Positions 42,884 through 53,952 of a stretch of 64,000 bases of DNA are shown here, piece after piece. Source of the DNA: Tetrapisispora phaffii CBS 4417. Lineage: Eukaryota > Ascomycota > Saccharomycetes > Saccharomycetales > Saccharomycetaceae. The notes under the pieces were generated by a model, which did not search any database, was not told where the DNA came from, and saw only the letters and a list, made by a program, of their open reading frames with translations. Location: positions 62,001-126,000 of the forward strand of contig NC_016534.1 in the NCBI RefSeq assembly GCF_000236905.1. Reading direction: 5' to 3'. Numbering within the stretch: position 1 is the stretch's first letter; every line of letters starts with the position of its first letter. Both the position numbers and the translations under genes were made by a program.

Positions 42884-44199
42884 GATCAAATTATTGTTGT
42901 TCTTGTTGTTGAAGATCTTGTACTAACAGAATTCCACAAATTGCTATTGAACCTCTATTATGCCTTTGTCTAAAACAATATATATTTGTGTCTGTTTATA
43001 TTTACCTGGATCGACTATTCGACCCTTTGCAATCGATGTATATATCAATTGCAAGAGGTTCAATCATTTGGCAAACTACTAGTCCAATTATGTGGAGTGC
43101 TTTCTAACGATTTGGCTCAACGGACCAATTAGAAATTCTATCACTGTGAACGACAAAAAGACGTAAACTGTATATCAGTCATCGAGTAAACGTCAGTAAA
43201 TATTTGCTTATTTGGTGGAGTACATCTTCTAAGGATAGATATAAAACATATTTACTATGGTTATAAACATATACGTTTTCTTTGGGAAAGATTGGGTAAT
43301 ATCAAGCTGATTATATCACTAAGTCGGTCTTGCATAAGATGTGGAGAAGTTAATGAGTTCTCTTCGTGACTTCAGATTACCAGAATGTGTCGATGACAGT
43401 TCACAGTGGGTAAGTGACATTCATTGTTCTAGAGCCACTTTTGCTTCTCGTTTCGTGCCTTTGTTAGGACTTTAATAGTCAGCAATATATGTTGGAAAAA
43501 TACCGTTATGCTTCGCTAGAATAGCAGCGAAAAAATCATAAACAGATTTATCTTATAACGAGACTCCGTCACCACATATAGTCGTATTTTAATTTTACAT
43601 ATTGAATGTAGCAGCATGGGAGCTTCCTTGTAAATGAATGATGGGAATATACATCCTTCCTTGTTGGTTCTGCTGTTATCTTGCAATATCTTGAAATATC
43701 TTGAAATATAAATAACAGGATTAATTTACTTCAAATCTGAAGGTTAAACTGATAATTTGGAGTATGCCATACATATTTGATATCATTTTCCAAAAGAAAA
43801 ATAAAATACTTCAAATTTATATGTCTAAATATCAGCTTTTGGGAAAGCTTAATGTCCATTTCCCAGATAAATAAATGTTCTCGGACAGTTCGAGGTAAGC
43901 CTGAACCTTAAATAGCCATATCGGAGTTTATTGAGTTCATAAGTGTGACACCATCGATCATGTAAGTTGTTTAAGGTGTCTGACACCTCTTTCACCATTG
44001 TTTGTCACTCTTTAGAATATTGCACCTTTTGAATCTTAAGCGCGATGTTTGAAAAATGCATTGACATAAAAGAACTGATTATGCAATTATAAAATCTGAA
44101 GATTCCACTGTCGACTGTATGACTATTAAAGGGTAAACTACTGCTCTAGAAGGATTCTCATACACCTTGATCGGTATAAGAGTGGCTTTCAATTGGCAC
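42884..44199. other. Long divergent spacer between MIC19 and AIM14
   Basis: 1.3 kb with no gene seen. A short tandem, aatatcttgaaatatcttgaaata, lies near 43685-43709. The size is large for this genome and could hide regulatory sites for AIM14 or a lost gene. Confidence 0.45.
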
Positions 44200-45764
44200 A
44201 TGCTGAAAAACATGGAAAATATTTTATTAAAACGTCATAGTGAAACTCATTTCGCAAATATTAGCTATGGTTACTACGTGTTGATGATATGCATATTGTA
44301 TATTGTTTTTTATTACTTTTAAGAAGATATGTTGTCATAAAGGAAAATACTACTAAAATAGTAAGAGCTGTTTACGACTTGAATCCATATGTTCACATGT
44401 TACTAATTGGTTTCGCAATAGTCATTCCATTTTATGATCCCAAGTATTCAAAGCCTACTGTATTCTTCAAAAGACTTGGAAGACTGAGCTATGTTCTCAT
44501 TACTCTCAATCTCATACTCATGTTGAGACCTAATTGGTTACTAACTAAAAATTATACGTATACAGATTTTATTCCAATTCATAAATGGCTATCTCGATTC
44601 ATTGTGATAATTTCGTTGGTTCATGGTATTGCATTTTTGATCTGGTGGAAGGTCAATCCAAGTCCAACTGTTTCTATAAACATCAAGTTACAAAACAATT
44701 ACAATGCAGTAGGGTTGGCAATATCGATAATATCTGTAATTTTGATGGTTTTCTCATTAGGTCCATTAAGAAGATGGAATTATAATGTGTTTTATATATT
44801 ACACAACTTTTCAAATATTGCATTTGTATTTTTTACCCCAATACATGCAAGACCTGGAGTCTCCATCCCATATTTCATTATAAATATTACGATATTGGCT
44901 GCAATATGTTATCAAAAAATTATTAATGCAACAGCAGTCCAACTTGTAAGTAGAGAGAGCTTCACACATCATCATGAAGCCCAATCATTAGTTTGCGTGA
45001 AACTAGAAAGAAAAGCAATTGGATCTGAATTCATACCTGCGTGTCACATTAGAATTAGCTCATATAGTATCATAAATCCATTATATTGGCTCTTGCCATC
45101 TCATCCATATACTGTTATATCTCTACCGACAGATGATCATATTGAATTAGTGCTGTTAGAACATATTTCGAAAAGTTCCTTCAGATTGCATATGGAACGA
45201 AATTACACAGTAGTAAACGAATTTAATCCATCAGTTCCAAAAATATGTTTAACAGAGGCTAATCGGATATGTATTACTTGTGCCGGTACTGGGATATCGT
45301 TTGGTTTACCATTGTATAGATATTTTTTAAAGAAATTGCAAAATGGTGAACAAGATATTCAATACATAAAATTGGTATGGATAGTTAAGCACAAAATGTC
45401 TTTGGAGCTGTTTGAAAAACTCACATCAATTACTAATCTAATGAATGATAATTGTTTTTTAAGAAACATTGAAGTTTATATCACTAATTCAACTCAAGCT
45501 GTCAGTAATTTTGATGATGATAACATTGAGTTGCAAGATATGAATTCAATTGAAAATAGCATACAAGACAAATACAATTTTGGAAGTATAAAATTTGGGA
45601 GAAGAATCGATTGGGCTACAGATTTATCAACTTTTGTTGACAAAACTAACGGTACTGAAAAAACGTGGTTGCTGGCATGTGGTCCTGACTCCTTTGTTAA
45701 ATCTTCTAAAGTTTATGCAAGTAAATCTGGAATTAACTTTGCTTCAGAACCATATTCTTTTTAA
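44200..45764 (+). pseudogene. AIM14: Aim14-like ferric reductase/NADPH oxidase, frame-disrupted near the start
   Basis: Relative of Aim14/Yno1 (570 residues in S. cerevisiae), an ER/perinuclear flavocytochrome reported to make superoxide from NADPH. The true N-terminus begins at 44200 (or 44212), with KRHSETHFANISYGYYVL as in Aim14, but that frame ends at a TAA at about 44320. The rest of the protein runs in another frame to 45764. The frames meet in a six-T run near 44307, where one base appears to be lost. Downstream the gene is intact: YTDFIPIHKWLSRFI and SLVHGIAFLIWW with haem-ligand histidines, ILHNFSNIAFVFFTPIHARPG-type second pair (one stretch), FAD-side LLPSHPYTVISL, and CAGTGISFGLPL for NADPH. 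So it is either a recent pseudogene or a homopolymer error. Confidence 0.82.
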
Positions 45765-45943
45765 AAGCTAATATAAATAGAATCTACCATTATTAGATAA
45801 AGAATATGCAATTTAACAAATGAAAGGAAACTACTTGTTTTGCATAATCTATATAATTTTACGAAAATATATTCATAAATCACGTAATTAAATCATAAAT
45901 ATAACATTTCTTTAAATATAATATTTTTCTAAATATAATTTAT

Positions 45944-48900
45944 TTACAAATAACTCATAGTATTTCTATCAGCGTTTGACCAAAAGTCTGAATTGTCTAA
46001 GTCGGCAATTCCTTCAAAACCTATATTATCAATGGGTAAAAAGTCAGTCGAGCCTAAATTACCAGGAATTGCAGGATCTTCTAAATTCATTCCAAATACT
46101 TCAACTAAACTATTTGGGTTGAGAACCATTCCATTAAAGTTGGAATTTTCAGCTATAAACTCTTCAAAATCTGGTGCAAATTGTGTTACAGTATTTTGGT
46201 TTGGCGGATTATTTTCCATGTTAACTGAGGAACTCGTTGCTTGATCCATATTATCCAAAAATTCTATGCCGCTATTAAATCCATTAATTTGTGGATTAGA
46301 ATCCATTGTCATTGATTGGTTTACTGTATCAGTATTCCTATTAGCATTTTGATATCCAATCGAAGAATTACTATTAGGCTGATATGAAGGTAAAACGGGG
46401 AGCGAAATATTATTTATAGAATTTGTAATAAATTCGGTAGCTTCTGCATCAATTTTTCTTCTTTTGATTTCAGGGTCCAATGTTGATTGCGGGGAACTCT
46501 CATTACTGTATGTTACAGGCATATATGATTTTAATGGTGGAAGTTCATATCTCCCTGCGCTATATGATTTTTGAATGGTCTGGGATGGATTTAATAAACT
46601 TGAAACCTTTCCAGGTTTATTATCTACAAATCCTAATGCGTCTTGATATACAGGGCATCTCTGTAAGCTATCTTTATCCCCCGATAGAAGTAAAGAAGGA
46701 ACATTTTTTAGAATTCCAGAAATTTTTGAAATATCTCTTGAAGTCTTACTAATCTCGTTCTTCAATGTTTCTGGTGCCAGCAATGACAGGAAGAAAGCAG
46801 TTGATTTTACATTTCTGTTGGCATATGGGTATTTAGAGGAAAGTTGACTAGCAAGTTTGTGAAAAACAATCATTTTGGAAGTGAGAATATCTGTTAAATT
46901 TCCATTAATGTCTAGTTCGGCATTTGGAAAAGATTTAGCTACAGATAGAGAAGTTCGCTTAAATTCTTTGACTTTATTCTGAGTATCATCATCATTGCTG
47001 TTAGTTCCGGAAGTTGAAAGTACTGTACTCTCACCCATACCTGATAATGGCCCACATTTTGAACGCATTATTAAGCAGATCATAAACTGAATAGCACGAT
47101 TCCCAATATCTAAACAACGAGGGGCTAATACTACACCCATAAAGTTAAAAATTGAGTTGCAACATCCAGAAGAACCAGTTTTTTCAAAAAACAATAAACA
47201 ATTTTTATAACCATCCATTGCATAATTTAATGTCTTTTGGGCATATTCTTTGGCGATAATGGTGGTTTCAGGGTTTTCGTTACCGAGAGGCTCGTAATAC
47301 GTGAATAAAATATACGATACGATATACAACAACATTCTTATCAGCATATGTTTAGAAAAGAATAATGCTTTTGTAGCAGTGATATGACCATTCTCTAGAT
47401 ATTTGTCACTATCATATTTAGTAGATTTAATACCGTTATTGTATATTAATTCATCCATTGTTGATAGCCCATAATTTTTATCAATATTCATGTTATCAAT
47501 AACTCCCTCGCTTTTATTTAGCAAATTCTCGTCATGTAAATTAGATATAACTGCAAATATACTTTTAGAACCTTCAGTTAACTCTTTTAGTGACATAATC
47601 AGGCTATCTAATTGATGTTTTTTTACTTTCTTTGCAATCGATATATTCAAGATATGATTCAATACACTAATTATCACCAAATCTATCTGAAAAAATAAAG
47701 TATAATTCTTGACAATAACTAACTCCTTGATATCGCTCACATAATCTAATTTGGAAGCAGATGGTAACTTTGTATCACTAAAGTCATTCAGATTTCTTAA
47801 TAATCTTGGAATACCCAAGGAGAGGGATTGATCAACGTCCAGAGAAACCACGTAATACCAGGTCTTTCTCCACGTATGTTTGAATCTTTCTGTTTGAGAC
47901 TGTTGATTATTAGATAAAGAGGTTGGATCAGTAGAAAAAGTCGATAAGGTTGAATCATTTGATGTCACTGAATTCAATTGAGGAAAGTTATCAGGATCTC
48001 TATGTAGTCCACAGCTTAAGCACATTTGAATGATGCTTGATAATAAAACCTGATGTGATTCATTGTCTTGGCTATTTCCTGTATTTGAAATAGGGGAAAT
48101 TGATAAATCATTTGCTTCGTTGGGACAACACATCAAATATAGCTTTAAAAATATGGCAAATTGAATAGTAACTAGGCTAACATTATTATTAGATATACTC
48201 GATAACTCATCAAATCTAATCAGACGTTTTCCCACCAGATTTATCGCTTCCTTTTTAATTTCATGCTTCATCAATAAACATTCGTCTTTTTCTTGACTAT
48301 TAGTCCCTGTAGAGGCCTTTTTTGAAGCAGTTGTAACTTTATCATTGTCTCCCAAATTAATCTTACTTGAATTTGATGGTAGTGATAGCCAAGTTATTCT
48401 TAGGATAATCAATAAAATACCAAGGATGCAATAATCTGCCTGTTTTGTAATCTTTAATTTTGTCACTCTAGATATTTTATTTGTAATAGTATCCTTCTCA
48501 TTGTTTACCGGGCATACTCCAAGAATAATTTTGGTATTATCTCTAAAAGTTGATTCATCTAAAATTGGGATAAAAGGATAAATATGATTAAAGAAATAAT
48601 TTAGGTATAATTCTATAATGTCAATTGGAGGTAATAGATCACAGACCTTTTTTATTGTTAGATCTTTTGAAAGCATGTGAATTGAACTATCATTCAAACT
48701 AGCGTCATCACTAATGTTCAATTTTCTTTTCTTTTTACCAACTTCAGATGAATTGATGTTATTATTTGCATCGTGTACAATTGGGAATTTTGAGGCCAGT
48801 GAATGAAAAGAAGGTAGTGGATTAGTGGATTCTAGTGGAATGTTTTTGATAATTTTTGGCGAAGTCATTTGTATTATTGGAATTTTTTCTTCCTCACTTT

Positions 48901-50062
48901 TTTGTATAGAAGCTGAAGTTATAGGTTGATTGTTTACTTTACTAGTAATGGCTAACTCTTGGTATTTTGTATGATCTATTGGGCATTTGTTAGGAGCTTT
49001 TGTCGAATTCAAACTTCTATTTTTCGAAGTGGAAGTTATATCTAATATCTTCGTTCTGTTCAAATTAGAGCTAGCATTTATTTCGGTATTACAATTAGTG
49101 TTAGGGGATGAATCTTCTAGAGACAACTTTTTTTGCTCACTATTTATTACAGGGCATCTTCCTAAAGGTTGTAAACTTTTCAAATTGTTATTATTTTTGA
49201 TCATTGCTGAATTTTTCTTCAGGTACCATTCATTTAATTTTTCTCTCATTGAAAAAATATGTCCCCACAATAATTTAAGATAAGGATCACCCTTCATAAT
49301 GGCTAACCAATGGGTTGCACCTAAATGAACAGTTCCCGTGCTCTTAATATGTAACATATCAAAGTTTCTAGTTAAATCCAATTCATCGTTGGCATATTTA
49401 CTGTTACTGTTTGTAGCTGATAGAGAAAGTTGTCCCTTTGAAACGCTCTCACTTGTTTTAAAAAGCAAAGCATCATTCTTAAATGTTACTTTATTCATTT
49501 TACCATCGGTCATTGCGATGGAAGGGATATGTAAGCTTTCTCTTTTTACTGTTATCTCTTTATCTTTTATATTGTCATTATCCATGTTGTCATTAATCAT
49601 TTCATGTTGGTTTCGTAACTTGACTATTGTTTTTTCTAAGGATTTTACCCTTTCCTTTAATTGCTGTAATTCATTCTCTTTTGATAACTCTTTTTCAGCT
49701 TCTTCTGCCCATGTTTGCTCCATGTAATGACATAAATGAGCAACACCTGTTTTAGAGCATGGGTCACAATGGGGCCTTGTTTTATCACATTTTACCTTTC
49801 TTTTCCTACAGATTGTGCAACTCAACGGGATTCTATTACGTTTCCTCTTCATCTTAGGCTTTGTATCGTCAGTGCTTGGAGAGCTATTTTGAGTAAGATT
49901 CATTTCCTCACTGTGATTCTCAGTATTTTCACTTGACTGATTTGATGAGTTCACCTCATTGGTAGAAAGGTTCTCTGGTTCCGTTCTCATCTTCAAGGTG
50001 CAATTTTTTATTGATGAATGATTATTTTTATTAATACTTTCATTCATGAAATTATTTTCCAT
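45944..50062 (-). CDS. HAP1: Haem-responsive zinc-cluster transcription factor Hap1
   Basis: A 1372-residue Zn2Cys6 activator (S. cerevisiae 1502) controlling respiration and hypoxic genes in response to haem. The zinc cluster has cysteines at 82, 85, 92, 99, 102 and 111 (SCTICRKRKVKCDKTRPHCD). A coiled dimerisation helix follows (ELQQLKERVKSLEKTIVKL). Haem-responsive motifs are fewer than the seven of S. cerevisiae: KCPIDH is intact near residue 370 and RCPVYQDALGFV near 1150. RCPVINS, KFPIVHD and VCPVNNE look degraded. The fungal transcription factor middle domain includes SDTKLPSASKLDYV and FSKHMLIRMLLYIVSYILF. The C-terminal acidic activation region is PDFEEFIAENSNFNGMVLNP. Confidence 0.93.
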   Translation of the reverse strand: MENNFMNESINKNNHSSIKNCTLKMRTEPENLSTNEVNSSNQSSENTENHSEEMNLTQNSSPSTDDTKPKMKRKRNRIPLSCTICRKRKVKCDKTRPHCDPCSKTGVAHLCHYMEQTWAEEAEKELSKENELQQLKERVKSLEKTIVKLRNQHEMINDNMDNDNIKDKEITVKRESLHIPSIAMTDGKMNKVTFKNDALLFKTSESVSKGQLSLSATNSNSKYANDELDLTRNFDMLHIKSTGTVHLGATHWLAIMKGDPYLKLLWGHIFSMREKLNEWYLKKNSAMIKNNNNLKSLQPLGRCPVINSEQKKLSLEDSSPNTNCNTEINASSNLNRTKILDITSTSKNRSLNSTKAPNKCPIDHTKYQELAITSKVNNQPITSASIQKSEEEKIPIIQMTSPKIIKNIPLESTNPLPSFHSLASKFPIVHDANNNINSSEVGKKKRKLNISDDASLNDSSIHMLSKDLTIKKVCDLLPPIDIIELYLNYFFNHIYPFIPILDESTFRDNTKIILGVCPVNNEKDTITNKISRVTKLKITKQADYCILGILLIILRITWLSLPSNSSKINLGDNDKVTTASKKASTGTNSQEKDECLLMKHEIKKEAINLVGKRLIRFDELSSISNNNVSLVTIQFAIFLKLYLMCCPNEANDLSISPISNTGNSQDNESHQVLLSSIIQMCLSCGLHRDPDNFPQLNSVTSNDSTLSTFSTDPTSLSNNQQSQTERFKHTWRKTWYYVVSLDVDQSLSLGIPRLLRNLNDFSDTKLPSASKLDYVSDIKELVIVKNYTLFFQIDLVIISVLNHILNISIAKKVKKHQLDSLIMSLKELTEGSKSIFAVISNLHDENLLNKSEGVIDNMNIDKNYGLSTMDELIYNNGIKSTKYDSDKYLENGHITATKALFFSKHMLIRMLLYIVSYILFTYYEPLGNENPETTIIAKEYAQKTLNYAMDGYKNCLLFFEKTGSSGCCNSIFNFMGVVLAPRCLDIGNRAIQFMICLIMRSKCGPLSGMGESTVLSTSGTNSNDDDTQNKVKEFKRTSLSVAKSFPNAELDINGNLTDILTSKMIVFHKLASQLSSKYPYANRNVKSTAFFLSLLAPETLKNEISKTSRDISKISGILKNVPSLLLSGDKDSLQRCPVYQDALGFVDNKPGKVSSLLNPSQTIQKSYSAGRYELPPLKSYMPVTYSNESSPQSTLDPEIKRRKIDAEATEFITNSINNISLPVLPSYQPNSNSSIGYQNANRNTDTVNQSMTMDSNPQINGFNSGIEFLDNMDQATSSSVNMENNPPNQNTVTQFAPDFEEFIAENSNFNGMVLNPNSLVEVFGMNLEDPAIPGNLGSTDFLPIDNIGFEGIADLDNSDFWSNADRNTMSYL

Positions 50063-50980
50063 TATAATGATATAAGCGTAGCGTAGGGGTTAACTAGCTA
50101 TAAAATATTCAAATATAGATTTCGATTATTCTTATAACATGTAATTTTATAATTTGCTACACTAAAGTAATATTATTTTATCTGTCCTTATAATCATATA
50201 TTACTAATGTATATCCCTATTTCGATAACTAGTCAAAATTTAAAATATTCCAATTATAGTTGTAATTATACAGTCTTCAATTTAAAAATAATTATCATAA
50301 AACAGGTACTGAACCATAATTGAATTGTTAATCAACTAAAATCAATTGAATTAGAGTTTTATATTATTAGTTTGTTATCAATGATAATTTATTACAAAGT
50401 GTTCTGTTTAAATTAATATTTTCAAATAAGTTAATAATGGGTGAAGTTCAAGAACGCAGAAATGTTGAAAAAGACCTAAATTGCAACGAAGAGATATAAG
50501 CAAATATTGTCTTACTTATTATATAGAAATTCATTTAAACGTAGTAATAATTTAGTTAAAGTAATCATATTCTACATATTTGTATTAAGGCTAGTGTTTA
50601 TTCAAAAGATTATAATTTTTTTATTTGCATGTTTTATTCATAAAATTACAAAGAAGATAAAATGTACTTGTATGATAAATGCACCTAAAAAAAACAAAAT
50701 TCGAACTTAGTCATCTGTTAACAATCTGGAAATAATTTCTAGTGTTTTCCAATTCTTTAAAAATCACCAGTAGGTTTCATATATTAACAACCACGAAATG
50801 TATTCACATTATCAAAAGTTTGACGGAAACGTTTCAAAACTAAGTAACATTATTCCTTTATTTATTTAAAAACATACGGGAACAGCATTTATATAGTTTC
50901 TAAATTGATAAAGTTTGTGATACCTAAAAAAAGCGCTACTGTTTCATTGACAGTATATCTTTGGCTCAGTATTGTTTCGT
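50063..50980. other. HAP1 upstream region and SYM1 3' flank, with a broken small ORF
   Basis: AT-rich 918 bases. An ATG at 50437 opens 20 codons (MGEVQERRNVEKDLNCNEEI). An overlapping +1 frame (50480-50710) continues with a basic and then hydrophobic stretch ending in a Lys-rich tail. Joined across one indel these would give a small single-span membrane protein; no homologue is recognised. Confidence 0.35.
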
Positions 50981-51658
50981 TTATTCGTTCAAAGGTGGGT
51001 AATATACTGGTTTTTTTGCTATTGGTGTTCTATAGTTATTAGTGTAAGATAGATATGTGTTCCAAAATATTGCCATAAAATTCACAGTTAATAATCTAAA
51101 TTGTAATGGAATTATTGAAAAATTAATTAATTGGAAAAATGGCCATATTTTCCAGTTTGTTAACAAAGTACTCAACCATAATTTGTTTAATTTTTCTTTA
51201 ATCTCTGGCACATGGACTGGTATTTTATTGGTGGGGTGCTCCAAAACTGACATGCAGATGAAATAGAATGGAATTGAGAGTGGTGCAAATAATAACTGAT
51301 CAACGCCGACCCGTAAGATTGTATTTTTGATGTTGATTTTAAATTTGTTTTCGAATGACTTAATAGCAGAGAAATTTAAAATCTTGTAATTAGTTTTAAT
51401 TTTGCTCAACAATTGGTACCACCTTAGACCAATTGGTGAAAAAATTACTGATCCATATATTATTGAATTTAAGGTCCTTCTATAGTCATACCTAGTTGCT
51501 TTTGAGCTGATTTCAGTTCCACTGCTCCGGGAATTGGGAAATAACTTCTGTGCTAGTACATCACCAGTGGCAAACAGAAACCCGGTAGTTAATGAATTAG
51601 TCAGGACAGGTCTCTTATTGATAGAATTTCTGTAAAATGTAAAGAATGTATTCAACAT
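50981..51658 (-). CDS. SYM1: Inner mitochondrial membrane protein Sym1 (Mpv17/PMP22 family)
   Basis: A 225-residue protein (S. cerevisiae 197). Sym1, homologue of human MPV17, is needed for ethanol growth at high temperature and affects mitochondrial metabolite balance. The family signatures are TTGFLFATGDVLAQKLFPNS near the start, IYGSVIFSPIGLRWYQ, and near the C-terminus TNWKIWPFFQLINF with FWNTYLSYTN. About four membrane segments. The extra length comes from insertions in the loops at about residues 40-55 and 87-105. Confidence 0.9.
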   Translation of the reverse strand: MLNTFFTFYRNSINKRPVLTNSLTTGFLFATGDVLAQKLFPNSRSSGTEISSKATRYDYRRTLNSIIYGSVIFSPIGLRWYQLLSKIKTNYKILNFSAIKSFENKFKINIKNTILRVGVDQLLFAPLSIPFYFICMSVLEHPTNKIPVHVPEIKEKLNKLWLSTLLTNWKIWPFFQLINFSIIPLQFRLLTVNFMAIFWNTYLSYTNNYRTPIAKKPVYYPPLNE

Positions 51659-52204
51659 TTTGGTAGGTTCGTAACTACTCTTTTTTATGCATTAGATTAG
51701 TACTCGATGGTGTTCAATCCATGTATAGTGTTGTTCGCCACAGAACCTCTTACTTGAAGTTATTGTAATTCGGTTTTGATAAATACCGTTATCTGAAAAT
51801 AAATGTTTAATATTAATGTTTCATAGGATATATCAATTATATAGAAATCAATGAATATGGATATTTGATTAAAAGAAGAAGAATATTCACTGAAAAAGTT
51901 GTCATTCCTCTTTCCTTATTCTATTTATATACATATGTGAATGCAGATACCCTTAATTTGAGACCCTCAAGCGGTCAAAGGAAGATTTTCATCATGTGAT
52001 CGAAATCTCAGTAACGTCACATATCTTATTCAATTTGAAAGTGTCACAAAATTATGAATCAATTAAAAGGTATATAAAATGATATATAAAATGATAAAGT
52101 TTATAGAATACTGCCTTTTTTTGTAAAGTATAGTTTTCTCTAGCAATAGAGTCAGATTGAGAATACGTTATTTACTAGCTAGATAAGTGGAAGCAGTAGG
52201 AATA
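51659..52204. other. Divergent promoter region of SYM1 and the next gene
   Basis: 546 AT-rich bases. Two near-identical atgatatataaa units at about 52077-52095 form a short tandem. No recognised site. Confidence 0.45.
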
Positions 52205-53830
52205 ATGTTTTTAGATTTTTCAGGAAGACGTCGATATTATCCAATTAATGAAACTTTTGGAGAATTATACGTTGAAGTTCTTCATTTCTATTGGATTAAA
52301 AAAGATGCAACTGGCTTGGATAAGAAAGACTTGATACAACTTCAGTTGAATTATTTGAAGAATTTTGCAATTGAGGGGATTGATGCAAGGATTGAAACGT
52401 TGGTTGTTGATGATTTTATAATCAATAATGAATGGATATTGCAAAAATTATTACTTCTCATTGCCGTGTTGAAACAGATAAAAAGTGTAGGTGATGTTAT
52501 TAAATCTTGCCTTACTATTTATTTTTTAGACATTAAATTATTTCAACTCGAGTATACTTTCGAAAACGATTACCGACAGGTAGAAATTATTGATATTTAC
52601 AACTATATATATGAGGAATTATCATGGTATTATAATACAATATTGGTCAACATTAGAAGAGGTATTATAAATTTACAACCAGATTTTGGAATTACAAAGT
52701 ATGACAACTGGGATTTTTCACAAAAATTGTTATTTTTCCATCTTGATGTCGGTTTAAATGAATTTAGTAGACCAACACAGAATTTTATTTTAGTTCCAAA
52801 AGCATTTCCAAGAAAATATTTACTAGCAGGTAAAGAATTCACATATTTTCATGATCAATTAGGACTAAATAACAGTTATCGCTGTTTCAAAATTGAATTA
52901 GATGAAGGCAGTGATATGAATTTCATATTCCTGCAAGATCGGAATTTAGTTATCTCTCCATTGGAGTCCCCATTGCAATTCAATTGGTGTGATAAAGATA
53001 AAATAGATTATATTGGTAGCCTCACTGAGGAATCATCCCCAAAAAAATTACAATCAAAACTTAAATTGAATAATAGAACTATTCTAAAAAATGTCACAAA
53101 CAATAATGGTCTCCCGCAAAGGAATTTAAATATGTTAAATTTATTTGAGAAAGAAACACATAATAAAGTAAACCAAAATGAGGTTGTGCAAGATTCAAAA
53201 AGTCTCATTGATGTTGATGAAGGTTATATCAAAGGCAGAGAAGTTACTACAGGTTTGGAAGCCACGGCAATGGATGATTCTATTGAAGACTCAGGGGAAT
53301 TATTGCAACAATATTCAAGTGAAATAGTTTTAATTGAAAAAAGCCCTGTTCAAGAAAATATTTTAAAGGAGCTGAGCAAAACTGTAGATAGATTATCAAT
53401 TGCTTCGATGGAATTAAAACTGTTAGAATATCCGGAGACTCCGGTAATTTATAATGTATTGCGACCACAAACAACGTTAAATTTACAAAATAGTTATGGA
53501 GCCGAAGAACTTTCTAAAAAATCGAATAATTACATGTCAACAGATAATTTTGTTTTCCACAGCACTGAAGAGCTTAAATCTTCAGCCTTAATAACAAATA
53601 GTAGGAAGTCTTCGATAACTTATGAAAAACCATGGAATATCAAAAGAGACATAGTAGATAATTGGAAGTACAATAATATTGAAACGATTACAGAGAACTT
53701 AGCTTCGGATAAATATTTAGAAACTATTCCAATTAGAGATGCTTTCAAACAGAAATATTCCAAGGTTAAAGAACAATGTAGATACTTCAAAACATTTGTC
53801 AAATACAGGTTAAACGAAGAACAGAGTTGA
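52205..53830 (+). CDS. Unrecognised 541-residue protein
   Basis: The ATG at 52205 opens MFLDFSGRRRYYPINETF. I cannot assign it. The first 270 residues are rich in Leu, Ile, Phe and Tyr and look like a folded, partly helical domain (for example WILQKLLLLIAVLKQIK, FLDIKLFQLEYTF, FHLDVGLNEFSRPTQNF). Residues about 280-520 are Ser/Asn/Glu-rich and probably disordered. The C-terminal 40 residues are basic and aromatic (RDAFKQKYSKVKEQCRYFKT). No membrane span or known catalytic motif is obvious. It lies between SYM1 and the TAG1-like gene. The length makes chance unlikely. A fast-evolving yeast protein, such as a meiotic or chromatin factor, is a guess only. Confidence 0.65.
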   Translation: MFLDFSGRRRYYPINETFGELYVEVLHFYWIKKDATGLDKKDLIQLQLNYLKNFAIEGIDARIETLVVDDFIINNEWILQKLLLLIAVLKQIKSVGDVIKSCLTIYFLDIKLFQLEYTFENDYRQVEIIDIYNYIYEELSWYYNTILVNIRRGIINLQPDFGITKYDNWDFSQKLLFFHLDVGLNEFSRPTQNFILVPKAFPRKYLLAGKEFTYFHDQLGLNNSYRCFKIELDEGSDMNFIFLQDRNLVISPLESPLQFNWCDKDKIDYIGSLTEESSPKKLQSKLKLNNRTILKNVTNNNGLPQRNLNMLNLFEKETHNKVNQNEVVQDSKSLIDVDEGYIKGREVTTGLEATAMDDSIEDSGELLQQYSSEIVLIEKSPVQENILKELSKTVDRLSIASMELKLLEYPETPVIYNVLRPQTTLNLQNSYGAEELSKKSNNYMSTDNFVFHSTEELKSSALITNSRKSSITYEKPWNIKRDIVDNWKYNNIETITENLASDKYLETIPIRDAFKQKYSKVKEQCRYFKTFVKYRLNEEQS

Positions 53831-53952
53831 AATACAATGAGTACTTTACACAATTTATATATCATAATATTCTTAGACAGATTAATTTTTTAATGCATTC
53901 GAATATAATTTTAATTAGGTGTCATTATTTCTAAAATAATAAGTAAAATTAT

